A stretch of DNA of 64,000 nucleotides from Notoacmeibacter ruber. GTDB lineage: Bacteria > Pseudomonadota > Alphaproteobacteria > Rhizobiales > Rhizobiaceae. The notes beneath the pieces were generated by a model. It did no database searches and was not told the origin of the DNA. It saw nothing but the letters and a program-made list of their open reading frames with translations. Location: positions 1 through 64,000 of the forward strand of contig NZ_RCWN01000001.1 in NCBI RefSeq assembly GCF_003668555.1, read 5' to 3'. A program made the position numbers and the translations under genes. Positions 25,546 to 33,506 of this stretch are shown in pieces; within the stretch, counting starts at the first letter, position 1, and every line of letters begins with the position of its first letter.

Positions 25546-26540
25546 GCGTCTGGTGGGTGAAATGGCGTAAGGGATTGGGGGCGGGCGTCGCGGCGCTCGC
25601 CTTTCTCGCTTTGGGCCACGCATCGGCAGCACAGGATCAGGTCACCATCGCAGGCAGCACCACCCTCTCCATCGGCTCGACGGAGACAGGCCGCGCGATG
25701 CGGCTCTTTATCTGGACGCCCGAGGGAGCACCCCCGCAAGGCGGTTATCCGGTGCTCTATGCCTTCGACGGCGAAACGAGTTTCGGCATGCTGACCGATT
25801 TGGCTCGCGACTTGAATGCCGCTGGCCAGCGTGCGGGGTTCGATCCGGTCATGATCGTGGCGATGGCCTATCCCGAGAGTGATCGCTCGGTGGAGAGCCG
25901 GGTCTACGACATGACACCCGCGGCCGATCATTACGACATGCCGACCCGTCCGAACGGCAAGCCTTGGCCACCGCTTGGCGGGGGCGATGCATTCCTTGCC
26001 ATGATCGAAAAGGAGATCAAGCCGGCAATCGAGAGCCGTTTCCCGGTGGACCCCGCACGACAGACCCTGTTCGGCCATTCCCTCGGCGGGTTGATGGTGC
26101 TGCATCGAATGGTGACGAAGCCGGAGGCCTTTGTCTGCTACTATGCCAGCAGCCCATCGCTCTGGTTCAACGGCAGAAGCATGATCCGCGATGTCGAACG
26201 ATTTCTGGCGGAACGACCCTCCGAGGCGAAGCCTCTGACGCTGCAACTGTCCGTCGGGACGGCCGAGCAGACGTTGACCGATTGGGACCGTCTCGCCACG
26301 AACGACCCGAGCCGCCGAAAAGCCTGGCTCGAAGGCAATGCGATGCTGAGTAATGCGCGGGATCTCGCGGCAAGGATCGGCAACCGTACAACCGGGAGCA
26401 TGCGTTTCGATTATCGCGAATGGGCGGGCCGTGATCATTTATCGGCGAGGGCGGCGGCAAGCGCCGCGGCGATCCGAATGGCAATTGAATGTGAGGCTGG
26501 GCCGGTGAAGCCGCCCCAACCCAAGGAGGACGCCGAATGA
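25539..26540 (+). CDS. Exported alpha/beta esterase, IroE/Fes-like
   Basis: The 333-residue enzyme has a signal peptide (about 8-31, ending SAAQ) and the esterase D/Fes fold, with YPVLYAFDGE, the nucleophile elbow FGHSLGG (Ser181) and a late catalytic His in AGRDHLSA. Periplasmic enzymes of this kind (IroE) and cytosolic Fes hydrolyse the ester backbone of trilactone catecholate siderophores to free iron. Cotranscription with the receptor supports that job here. ATG 25539 overlaps the DUF2218 stop by seven bases. An earlier in-frame start would run through the DUF2218 gene and is unlikely. Confidence 0.87.
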   Translation: MLSVWWVKWRKGLGAGVAALAFLALGHASAAQDQVTIAGSTTLSIGSTETGRAMRLFIWTPEGAPPQGGYPVLYAFDGETSFGMLTDLARDLNAAGQRAGFDPVMIVAMAYPESDRSVESRVYDMTPAADHYDMPTRPNGKPWPPLGGGDAFLAMIEKEIKPAIESRFPVDPARQTLFGHSLGGLMVLHRMVTKPEAFVCYYASSPSLWFNGRSMIRDVERFLAERPSEAKPLTLQLSVGTAEQTLTDWDRLATNDPSRRKAWLEGNAMLSNARDLAARIGNRTTGSMRFDYREWAGRDHLSARAAASAAAIRMAIECEAGPVKPPQPKEDAE

Positions 26541-26580
26541 GCCGTCCTCCGATGCGCCTCGACACAGGCGCTGTAAAGCT

Positions 26581-26611
26581 GACCGGAAGAGCGACTTCCG
26601 GTCAGGCCCTT
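26581..26611 (+). terminator. Hairpin terminator after the siderophore receptor operon
   Basis: A perfect nine-bp stem (26581-26589 GACCGGAAG with 26595-26603) closes a five-base loop and is followed by a short T-run (26609-26613). It lies 40 bases beyond the esterase stop and directly before the convergent pseudogene. Confidence 0.7.
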
Positions 26612-26616
26612 TTGGC

Positions 26617-26820
26617 TTACTGGCCGCCCCAGGCTTCGGGGTAGCTTTCCATCTCGTCGCAGCCGCACATCGCATAGTGCAGCGGCGGCATGGCAGGATT
26701 GACGTATTCGTCCAGATTGTCCTGCGTGATGGCCGGCTGCGGGAGGACCCATTCCGGACCCGGACCCGGACCCGGACCCGCTTCACCCTCGATCACGTGA
26801 GCCGCCGCGATTCGGCCATG
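26617..26820 (-). pseudogene. 3' fragment of a sugar ABC transporter substrate-binding protein gene
   Basis: On the minus strand an open stretch of about 65 codons reads RIAAAHVIEGE, a Gly-Pro repeat, WVLPQPAITQDNLDEYVNPAMPPLHYAMCGCDEMESYPEAW and ends at TAA 26617-26619. This looks like the C-terminal tail of a ribose-type periplasmic binding protein. It has no start codon region of its own: its upstream end runs into the remnant of a sugar isomerase gene near 26812-26820, in a different frame. I conclude that a deletion removed the rest of the gene. The left boundary is exact; the right is approximate. Confidence 0.6.
26754..26780. repeat. Tandem repeat, 6-bp unit CCGGAC, 4.5 copies
   Basis: Four full CCGGAC units and a half unit follow each other without interruption. 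On the minus strand they encode alternating Gly-Pro inside the binding-protein fragment. The multiple of three keeps the frame. It could have arisen by slippage after the gene lost function. Confidence 0.85.
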
Positions 26821-27215
26821 GCCCGATGCGCCTCAGCTCCGTACTCGATTTCGCTTTGCGTCGGCCCTTCACCGGTAAAATGCGCCATCGGCGCGTGATA
26901 GGGACCGCCTACCGTTTCCGGCCCCAGCGCCTCTGCGCAATCCTGTATCCAGGAAAGATGCTCCAGCCCGCGCTACCTGATGGCGGGATCGCGGGACAGC
27001 GGGTTGCAGTCTTCGGAAGGGATAATCGAGGTTTGCGCTCGCCCGAGGCCAAACGCAGCCAGACGCTCGCCGAGCCACGCATAATGCTCCGGCTCGCCAT
27101 GCATCACTGGCACCTCGACGTGATCGTAGCCGATCTCCGCGATGCGCTCGAGATGCGGAAGCGCCGCTTCGTCAATATGCCCGCCGATGCAAAGAAGGTT
27201 GATGCCGAGTTTCAT
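26812..27215 (-). pseudogene. Sugar phosphate isomerase/epimerase, nonsense-mutated and truncated
   Basis: The frame opens at ATG 27215 (MKLGINLLCIGGHIDE) and has TIM-barrel isomerase features (LERIAEIGYDHVEVPVMHGEPEHY, TSIIP). It meets TAG at 26973-26975 at codon 81, where CAG (Gln) would fit the family. Behind the TAG the same frame continues with recognisable family sequence (GLEHLSWIQDCAEALG, GGPYHAPMAHFTGEGPT, AEAHRAMAE) and then breaks off near 26812 into the binding-protein fragment. There are therefore two lesions: an amber codon and a 3' deletion. It overlaps the oxidoreductase stop by four bases, as an operon gene would. Confidence 0.8.
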
Positions 27216-28333
27216 GGCGTCACCCATTCGCCATTGGCATCGGACGATCGGACACAGGCCGCGACGAAGCGCATGCCGTCGAGCCCTTCCTGGATGCCGG
27301 GAAGTGCCGTGGCGGCTTGCCCGGATCTCAAAGCCTCGGCCACCTCGACATACAGATTGGCGAAGGCTTCCAGATAGCCTTCGGGATGGCCGCCCGGAAT
27401 GCGCGAGACGGCATTGGCGGCCTCGCCCGCCCCCGCGCCGTTCCGCGTGATGCGCCGGGTCGCCTCGCCATGCGGCGTGAACCACAATTCGTTCGGCTTT
27501 TCCTGATGCCAGACGAGGCCGCCTTTGCTTCCGAATAGGCGGAGGGTCAGGCCGTTTTCCTGGCCCGGCGCGATCTGACTGCAGATCAGCGTGCCGCGAA
27601 CGCCTTCCTCATAGCGAAGCATGATATGTGCGTTATCATCGAGGAGCCGGCCTTCGACGAAGCGGTGGACGTCCGCCGAGAGGCTTTCGACCTTCAGGCC
27701 ACTGACGAAGCAGGCGAGATGGTGCGCATGTGTGCCGATATCGCCAAGCGCGCCGCCGGCGCCCGCGCGCTCAGGGTCGGTCCGCCATTCCGCCTGCTTG
27801 GACCCTTCCTTTTCGACCGGGTCGGTCAGCCAGTCCTGCAGGTATTCGACGTGAATCAGCCGCAAGGTGCCAAGGTCGCCCTTCGTGACCAGTTCGCGGG
27901 CCTGCCGGATCATCGGATAGCCGGAATAATTATGCGTCAGGATGAAGCGCGCCGTGCTCTGCCGCGCGATGTCGGCGAGGCTCTCGGCTTCCTCCCGCGT
28001 TGCGGTCATCGGCTTGTCGCAGATCACGTGAATGCCGCGTGACAGAAAGGCTTTTGCCGCAGTCGCGTGAAGATGGTTCGGCGTGACGATCGATACGGCT
28101 TCGATGCCATCGTCGCGCGCGGCCTCCGCCTCGGCCATATTTTCGAAACTGTCATAGCTGCGGGACGGATCGAGGCCGAGAGCTTCGGCGCTGCGCCGCG
28201 CCCGCTCGGGATCGGACGACAGGGCACCGGCAACAAGGACGAAGCGGCCGTCCAGCCGCGCCGCCATGCGGTGCACGTCGCCGATGAACGCCCCTTCGCC
28301 ACCGCCCACCATGCCCAGCCTGATCCGTTCCAT
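27212..28333 (-). CDS. Gfo/Idh/MocA-family oxidoreductase
   Basis: The 373-residue enzyme has an N-terminal NAD(P)-binding fold (LGMVGGGEGAFIGDVHR), the family loop CDKPMTAT (Glu-Lys-Pro position, here Asp-Lys-Pro) and the C-terminal substrate domain with GGALGDIGTHAHHLACF, which holds the catalytic Asp/His. Members oxidise hydroxyl groups of sugars or inositols. I chose ATG 28333, two bases after the upstream stop, over a TTG six bases earlier. It sits between an intact and a broken sugar isomerase gene and still looks intact, although the pathway may not be. Confidence 0.88.
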   Translation of the reverse strand: MERIRLGMVGGGEGAFIGDVHRMAARLDGRFVLVAGALSSDPERARRSAEALGLDPSRSYDSFENMAEAEAARDDGIEAVSIVTPNHLHATAAKAFLSRGIHVICDKPMTATREEAESLADIARQSTARFILTHNYSGYPMIRQARELVTKGDLGTLRLIHVEYLQDWLTDPVEKEGSKQAEWRTDPERAGAGGALGDIGTHAHHLACFVSGLKVESLSADVHRFVEGRLLDDNAHIMLRYEEGVRGTLICSQIAPGQENGLTLRLFGSKGGLVWHQEKPNELWFTPHGEATRRITRNGAGAGEAANAVSRIPGGHPEGYLEAFANLYVEVAEALRSGQAATALPGIQEGLDGMRFVAACVRSSDANGEWVTP

Positions 28334-28335
28334 GA

Positions 28336-29388
28336 TCAAATCCCCAGCATCTTGCGGTTGGTCGCCTCATCGGCCTCGCCGCCGGCGAAATCATCGAAAG
28401 CCTTTTCGGTGACGCGGATGATGTGATCGCGGACGAAAGCCGCGCCTTCACGCGCGCCGTTTTCGGGATGCTTCAGCGCGCACTCCCATTCCACCCCAGC
28501 CCATCCGTCAAAGCCATGCGTGGTCAGCTTTGAAAAGACTGCGCCGAAATCCACCTGGCCATCGCCCGGATTGAGGAAGCGCCCGGCCCGGTTCACCCAA
28601 GACTGATATCCGCCATAGACACCTTGCTTCGGCGACGGATTGAACTCGGCATCCTTGACATGGAACATGCCGATCCGCTCGGCATAGACGTCTATGTTTC
28701 CGAGATAATCGAGGCATTGGAGCACGTAGTGCGACGGGTCGTACAGCATCTTGGCGCGCTCATGGCCGCCGACACGCTCCAGAAACATCTCGAAAGTGAT
28801 GCCGTCATGCAGGTCTTCGCCTGGATGGATCTCGTAGCAAAGATCGATCCCCCTTTCCGCCGCGTGATCCAGAATCGGGCGCCATCGCCGCGCCAGTTCG
28901 TCGAAGGCGGTCTCGACAAGGCCCGCCGGGCGCTGCGGCCAGGGATAGAGAAACGGCCAGGCCAAGGCGCCCGAAAAAGTGCTGAGCGCCGACAAACCCA
29001 TATTGTGGGACGCATCGAGCGCCATGCGGAGCTGCGAGACGGCCCATGCCTGCCGGGCTTGCGGATCGCCACGGACGCCGCTTGCTGCAAAACCATCGAA
29101 GGCGATGTCATAAGCCGGGTGGACCGCGACGAGTTGTCCCTGGAGATGGGCGCAGAGTTCGGTGACGACGACGCCGTTCTCACCCGCAACCCCGGCAATC
29201 TCGTCGCAATAATCCTTGGAAGACGCCGCCTTTCCGAGGTCGAACAGACGCCCTTCCCACGACGGTAGTTGAACGCCCTCATAGCCACAATCGGCAGCCC
29301 AGCGCGTAATATTGTGCCAGTCGTTGAATGGTGCTTCGTCGCTCGCAAACTGGGCGAGAAAGAGCGCAGGGCCCTTGATCGTCTTCAT
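28336..29388 (-). CDS. Sugar phosphate isomerase/epimerase (TIM barrel)
   Basis: The 350-residue protein is of the AP-endonuclease-2-like isomerase/epimerase family. It shows NITRWAADCGYEGVQLP, the metal-binding Glu in CYEIHPGEDLH, DPSHYVLQCLDY, FHVKDAEF and GWAGVEWECAL. Such enzymes isomerise or epimerise ketoses or inososes with a divalent metal. It is the first gene of the minus-strand group. Its ATG lies 33 bases from the nearest LacI operator, and it is divergent from the LacI gene. It is probably induced by the sugar that the LacI protein senses. Confidence 0.9.
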   Translation of the reverse strand: MKTIKGPALFLAQFASDEAPFNDWHNITRWAADCGYEGVQLPSWEGRLFDLGKAASSKDYCDEIAGVAGENGVVVTELCAHLQGQLVAVHPAYDIAFDGFAASGVRGDPQARQAWAVSQLRMALDASHNMGLSALSTFSGALAWPFLYPWPQRPAGLVETAFDELARRWRPILDHAAERGIDLCYEIHPGEDLHDGITFEMFLERVGGHERAKMLYDPSHYVLQCLDYLGNIDVYAERIGMFHVKDAEFNPSPKQGVYGGYQSWVNRAGRFLNPGDGQVDFGAVFSKLTTHGFDGWAGVEWECALKHPENGAREGAAFVRDHIIRVTEKAFDDFAGGEADEATNRKMLGI

Positions 29389-29421
29389 ATGTCCTCCACG
29401 GCGGCGCGGTCTCCTCCCAGC

Positions 29422-29442
29422 GCCTCGTAATCGATTACATTT
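29422..29442. promoter_or_regulatory. LacI-family operator, left copy
   Basis: The core CGTAATCGATTACA is a LacI/GalR-type palindrome with the central CG. The full 21 bases are repeated exactly, in reverse orientation, at 29466-29486. The copy lies 34-54 bases upstream of the isomerase ATG, in position to repress that promoter. Confidence 0.88.
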
Positions 29443-29465
29443 TATTCTCCTCTTGAACGCAAGTG

Positions 29466-29486
29466 AAATGTAATCGATTACGAGGC
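29466..29486. promoter_or_regulatory. LacI-family operator, right copy
   Basis: Exact inverted copy of 29422-29442, with core TGTAATCGATTACG. The centre-to-centre distance is 44 bases, about four helical turns, so both sites face the same side of the DNA. It ends 21 bases before the lacI-type ATG and is well placed for autorepression. Confidence 0.88.
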
Positions 29487-29507
29487 CGTTGTTTCGTGGA
29501 GCATTGC

Positions 29508-30515
29508 ATGAACAAGAGAGCGCGTATTGCCGATGTTGCGGCGCTGGCGGGTGTTTCGACGGCCACCGTCAGCCGTACGCTCTCGGCTCCCGAAAAAGTG
29601 GGCGAAAGCACCCGCAAGAAGGTACTGGATGCCGTAAAGGAAACCGGCTACCGGATCAATGGTGCTGCCCGCGACCTGCGACAGAAGCGTGCCCGCTCGA
29701 TCCTTATTCTTGCGCCGAATCTCGCCAACACCTTTTTCAGCCGAATATTCGCCGCCATTCAGGATGAGGCGGCTGCTGCAGGGCTGACGGTTCAGATATC
29801 CGATAGCCGCATCGGGCGCGATAAGCTGGCGACGCTCGGTCATGACGGACGGGCGGACGGCATCATGCTGCTGGACGCCAGCCTGGATCCCGCCCTGGTC
29901 AATGGCTGGCGCCTGCCGGTCGCCCAACTGTGCGAATGGAACGATCTTTATCAGGCACCTGGTATCGTTATCGACAATCCGGCAGCGGTGCATCTCGCCG
30001 TCGCTCATTTGGCGGGTCTGAAACACACGCATCTTGGCCATGTCGAAGGGCCGCCGGACAATGTCCTCGCGATCTCCCGCCGCGAGGCCTTTCATGCCGC
30101 ATCGGCAGAACGGTCCATCCGGACAAGCATATTGAAGGGTGATTTCACGATGCGGTCGGGCGCGGATGCGGCGCGTCGGTGGGCGGAACTTGAGGACCGG
30201 CCGAGTGGGGTCTTCTGCGCCTCCGACGAATGCGCCCTCGGCTTCATCTCCGAATGCATCCGCCTCGGTTTCGACGTGCCTTCGGATGTGAGTGTCGTGG
30301 GTTTCGACGATATCGAATTTGCAGACCGCTTCATTCCCGCGCTCACGACCATTCGTCAGCCTCGGGAGGCTATCGGCCGGGAGGGCGCCGAACTTCTCAT
30401 CGGGATGTTGAGAAATGACAACCCTCAGCAGGGATCGCTCCGCAAGATCGATGCCGATCTGGTGGTTCGTGCTTCGAGCGGACCGGCGCCGACGGCCCGA
30501 CCGGATTTTGTCTGA
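29508..30515 (+). CDS. LacI-family transcriptional regulator
   Basis: The 335-residue protein has the LacI helix-turn-helix (RIADVAALAGVSTATVSRTLS, 5-25), a hinge region (about 45-58) and a periplasmic-binding-protein-like effector domain with SVVGFDDIEFADRFIPALTTIRQP near residue 265. I chose ATG 29508, preceded by GGAG at six bases. It is divergent from the isomerase/oxidoreductase genes and almost certainly binds the two identical operators between them. The effector is presumably a sugar. It may also control the sugar operon starting at 30878, but no copy of its operator is seen there. Confidence 0.92.
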   Translation: MNKRARIADVAALAGVSTATVSRTLSAPEKVGESTRKKVLDAVKETGYRINGAARDLRQKRARSILILAPNLANTFFSRIFAAIQDEAAAAGLTVQISDSRIGRDKLATLGHDGRADGIMLLDASLDPALVNGWRLPVAQLCEWNDLYQAPGIVIDNPAAVHLAVAHLAGLKHTHLGHVEGPPDNVLAISRREAFHAASAERSIRTSILKGDFTMRSGADAARRWAELEDRPSGVFCASDECALGFISECIRLGFDVPSDVSVVGFDDIEFADRFIPALTTIRQPREAIGREGAELLIGMLRNDNPQQGSLRKIDADLVVRASSGPAPTARPDFV

Positions 30516-30877
30516 ACAAGATTCCGGCTCGCCTCATGCTCACCAGGCCGTTGTGACGCCACCCAAAAGCAATCCGATAGCAACCCGGCAATCCATCGGC
30601 ACGCGCTGTATGTGCCTCCGACAGAACGAACGACTGCTCCGAATATGTGACGGGCTGTTGACAACGAGATAAACGGGAATAATATCATCCATGTGATTTC
30701 TACCGTTTATGGGCTCGCAGGGAACTTTGGAGGCGGGCTGGCTAAAGCGATCGGAAGCGCAACGAGAGCGGTCTGGCGGCAATGCCGGGTCGTCATGGCG
30801 GCAATGCAATCGGCTTCGGCCGATCGTCGCCTGCATTGTTATCAGGCCGCGGGAGGCGCGGCTCACGGGAGGTACTC
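30516..30877 (+). promoter_or_regulatory. Control region of the sugar operon with promoter and inverted repeat
   Basis: No gene is seen in these 362 bases. A good sigma-70-type promoter reads TTGACA (30658-30663), 16 bases, TAATAT (30680-30685). The arms ATAAACGG (30669-30676) and CCGTTTAT (30703-30710) form a perfect inverted repeat; one arm lies between -35 and -10 and the other just downstream. This is the geometry of a repressor operator. A leader of about 190 bases follows before the start of the binding-protein gene. The SorC-type regulator encoded at 39077-40036 is the likely binder, by inference. Confidence 0.55.
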
Positions 30878-31852
30878 ATGAAGAGACTGATTCGATCTTT
30901 TGCCATGGCCGCATGCGTGGCAGCTGCCGCCATCGGGCCGGCGCAGGCACAAAGCAGTGAAGACACGCCGGAACTGAAAAGCGAGTATCGCTTCGTGATG
31001 ATTCCGATTCTTGCCCAGGCCTGGTTCGATATCGTTCACAATGCGGCCGCATCGTCTGCCGAAAAGCTCTCCAAGCAGCTCGGCACCAACATCACGATCG
31101 ACTACCAGGCACCGGCTCAGGCCGATCTTGGCGAGCAGAATACTCTGCTCGAAAGAGCGATCGCCACCAACCCGGACGGCATCGCGATCGATGCGATCGA
31201 CGTCAATGCCAGCATGCCGATCATCAAGGAAGCGCAGGACCGCGGCATTCCGATCGTCCTTTTCGTGTCGACCGCGCCGCAGGGCTCGCAGCTCACCTAC
31301 ATTTCCAACGATTTCTACGATCAGGGTCGCATTCTCGGCGAAGAACTGCTGAAGCGGATCGACAATAAGGGCAAGGTCGCCATCATGCATGGCGTGCCGA
31401 CCAACTCCGCCCATGCGGACCGGTACAAGGCTCTGACGGATCTTTTCGAAAAGAACGCCGACATCGAAGTCGTCGACACTGCCTACGATATGGATGATGT
31501 CCAGAAGGCGCAGACGGAAGCGTCTCGTATTCTCGCCGCCAACCCCGATCTCGACGCGATCGCTGTCGTCGATGCGGCAGGCCCGGTCGGTGTTGGACTT
31601 GCGCTCCGTGAGGCCGACCGTGTCGGCGAAGTGGCCTATGTCGGAATCGATGATGTTCCGCAGTTGCAGCAGCTGATGCGTGAAGGCGTCCTCGATCTTT
31701 CGATCGCGACGCGGCCGCGCATGATCGGTGAATGGTCCACGATTACGCTGCTTCTGCAGAATCTTGGCATCGATACGCCAAGCTGGATCGATACGGGCAT
31801 CGGCTACATGACGCCGGACATGGTCGCTGAAGGCAATATCGACGGCTTCTGA
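30878..31852 (+). CDS. Sugar ABC transporter, periplasmic substrate-binding protein
   Basis: The 324-residue product has a signal peptide (MKRLIRSFAMAACVAAAAIGPAQAQ) and the Peripla_BP_4 (ribose/RbsB-like) fold: ATNPDGIAIDAIDVNASMPIIKEAQDRGIPIVLF, then ISNDFYDQGRILGEELLKRI and GKVAIMHGVPTNSAHADR. It is not close to the AI-2 binder LsrB as far as I can judge. GGGAGG lies five bases before ATG 30878. First gene of the operon; a hairpin after its stop may set its higher expression relative to the membrane genes. Confidence 0.92.
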   Translation: MKRLIRSFAMAACVAAAAIGPAQAQSSEDTPELKSEYRFVMIPILAQAWFDIVHNAAASSAEKLSKQLGTNITIDYQAPAQADLGEQNTLLERAIATNPDGIAIDAIDVNASMPIIKEAQDRGIPIVLFVSTAPQGSQLTYISNDFYDQGRILGEELLKRIDNKGKVAIMHGVPTNSAHADRYKALTDLFEKNADIEVVDTAYDMDDVQKAQTEASRILAANPDLDAIAVVDAAGPVGVGLALREADRVGEVAYVGIDDVPQLQQLMREGVLDLSIATRPRMIGEWSTITLLLQNLGIDTPSWIDTGIGYMTPDMVAEGNIDGF

Positions 31853-31870
31853 GCCGACGGTCCCAGCGAC

Positions 31871-31901
31871 CGGGAGAGTGCTTGGGGCAGGCACTCTCCC
31901 G
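31871..31901 (+). promoter_or_regulatory. Intra-operon hairpin after the binding-protein gene
   Basis: A perfect 11-bp stem (31871-31881, CGGGAGAGTGC, with 31891-31901) closes a nine-base loop. There is no T-tract, so it is more likely an RNA-stabilising or partially terminating structure of the kind found after binding-protein genes. Confidence 0.65.
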
Positions 31902-31983
31902 TTCACCTCAAGCAAAATCTATCCGCAGCCGTCGGACAGACGTTCCGAAAACCTTGCTCAAGGTCGACGGGAAAGGACCGAGT

Positions 31984-33492
31984 ATGACGCTCCTTCGTGC
32001 CGAGAACATCACCAAGCGCTATCCCGGCGTAACCGCTCTGGACAACGTGACGATTGAGGTCGAACCCGGTCACATCCATTGCATTGTCGGTGAGAACGGC
32101 GCCGGAAAATCAACGCTCGTCAAAATCCTCACCGGACTGGAGCGTCCTGATCGCGGCAATCTCTATATCGAGGACGAGGACCGCACCGGTCAAATGTCGA
32201 AGGCCATCGCCTATGTTCCTCAGGAACTGAATCTCTTCGACAATATGACTGTTGCGGAAAATATATTCCTTCCCTTCGACAATACCGGTTCGGGCTCTTT
32301 GCTCTTCGATCGCAGGCGCTGCGAGAGGGAAGCCGCGCCCATCATGGAAAAGCTCAAGATGGAGTCGTCGCCCTCCGACCTGGCGTCCGAAATTTCCGTC
32401 GCGGAACGACAGCTTCTGCAGATCGCCCGCGCCCTTGTTGGGTCAGAGTTCCGGGTCCTCATCCTTGATGAGCCGACCGCCTCACTCACCAAGATGGAGA
32501 TCGAGCGGCTATTCGCTGTTCTCGAAGACCTGAAGAGCCAAGGCCGTTCTGCGATCTTCATCACGCACCGTCTCGATGAGGTCATGCGCCTGCACGACAT
32601 CGTGACTGTCCTGCGCAACGGTGAAGTGGTCGGCAATTCCAGCGGCGAAGACATTGACGAGGACTGGATCGTCAGGATGATGACCGGCAAGGGCATTGAT
32701 CTCAACTTCCTCTACCGCCCACGCAAGCCGCTGGGCGACCGCCTGCTGGAGGTCGAGGGCCTCGCAGGCGACGGATTCAGCGACATCTCCTTTACCCTTC
32801 GAGAAGGTGAAATTCTCGGTTTTGCTGGATTGGTCGGGGCAGGGCGCTCCGAGATCATGCAGACGATCTTCGGCTATCGGAAGCATACGGCCGGTTCGGC
32901 CCGTTTCCTCGGTGAGGAATGGACGTTCGGCAATACCGGTAAGGCCATCGAGCGCGGGCTGATCTACCTCTCCGAGGAACGGAAGAGCCACGGCATCTTT
33001 CCCAATCTTTCGATCCGTCAGAACGTGGCTGCGGGTCTTCTGAAGACGATCTCTACGATGGGTGTGGTCAGTGACCGCCGCCAGCGTGAGGCCACGAGCC
33101 GCATCATTTCCGACTACAAGGTCAAGACGGCGTCCGACAAGACGGCCATCCGCAATCTCAGTGGCGGCAACCAGCAGAAGGTGCTGATCGGCCGGAGCCT
33201 GCTGGCCAATCCGCGCGTCCTCTTCATGGACGAGCCGACCCGTGGAATCGACGTCAATGCCAAGGAAGAGATCTACACGCTGATGCAGCGCATCGCCGAA
33301 GAGAACCGGATGGGTATCGTCCTGATCTCCTCGGAGCTGGAAGAGCTGCTGCGGTGCTGCAATCGCGTCATCACGATTTACGAAGGCCGGATGAATTCGG
33401 AAATTCCCGAAGACCAGCTGGATATGGAAACCATTCTCGGTGCGATCATCGGATCAGGCGGGTCGCGACCGGCCACGGATGCGGCCGCTTAG
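31984..33492 (+). CDS. Sugar ABC transporter, ATP-binding protein (RbsA/XylG type)
   Basis: The 502-residue protein has two fused ATPase domains, as is usual for ribose-class importers. The first has Walker A GENGAGKST (36-44) and signature ISVAERQ; the second has a degenerate Walker A (GLVGAGRSE) and LSGGNQQK with LFMDEPTRGIDVNAK. I chose ATG 31984 with AGGA upstream; a longer frame from 31882 would add a tail with no ribosome binding site. It energises uptake together with the single permease that follows. Confidence 0.93.
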   Translation: MTLLRAENITKRYPGVTALDNVTIEVEPGHIHCIVGENGAGKSTLVKILTGLERPDRGNLYIEDEDRTGQMSKAIAYVPQELNLFDNMTVAENIFLPFDNTGSGSLLFDRRRCEREAAPIMEKLKMESSPSDLASEISVAERQLLQIARALVGSEFRVLILDEPTASLTKMEIERLFAVLEDLKSQGRSAIFITHRLDEVMRLHDIVTVLRNGEVVGNSSGEDIDEDWIVRMMTGKGIDLNFLYRPRKPLGDRLLEVEGLAGDGFSDISFTLREGEILGFAGLVGAGRSEIMQTIFGYRKHTAGSARFLGEEWTFGNTGKAIERGLIYLSEERKSHGIFPNLSIRQNVAAGLLKTISTMGVVSDRRQREATSRIISDYKVKTASDKTAIRNLSGGNQQKVLIGRSLLANPRVLFMDEPTRGIDVNAKEEIYTLMQRIAEENRMGIVLISSELEELLRCCNRVITIYEGRMNSEIPEDQLDMETILGAIIGSGGSRPATDAAA

Positions 33493-33506
33493 TAAGGAAG
33501 GACACT

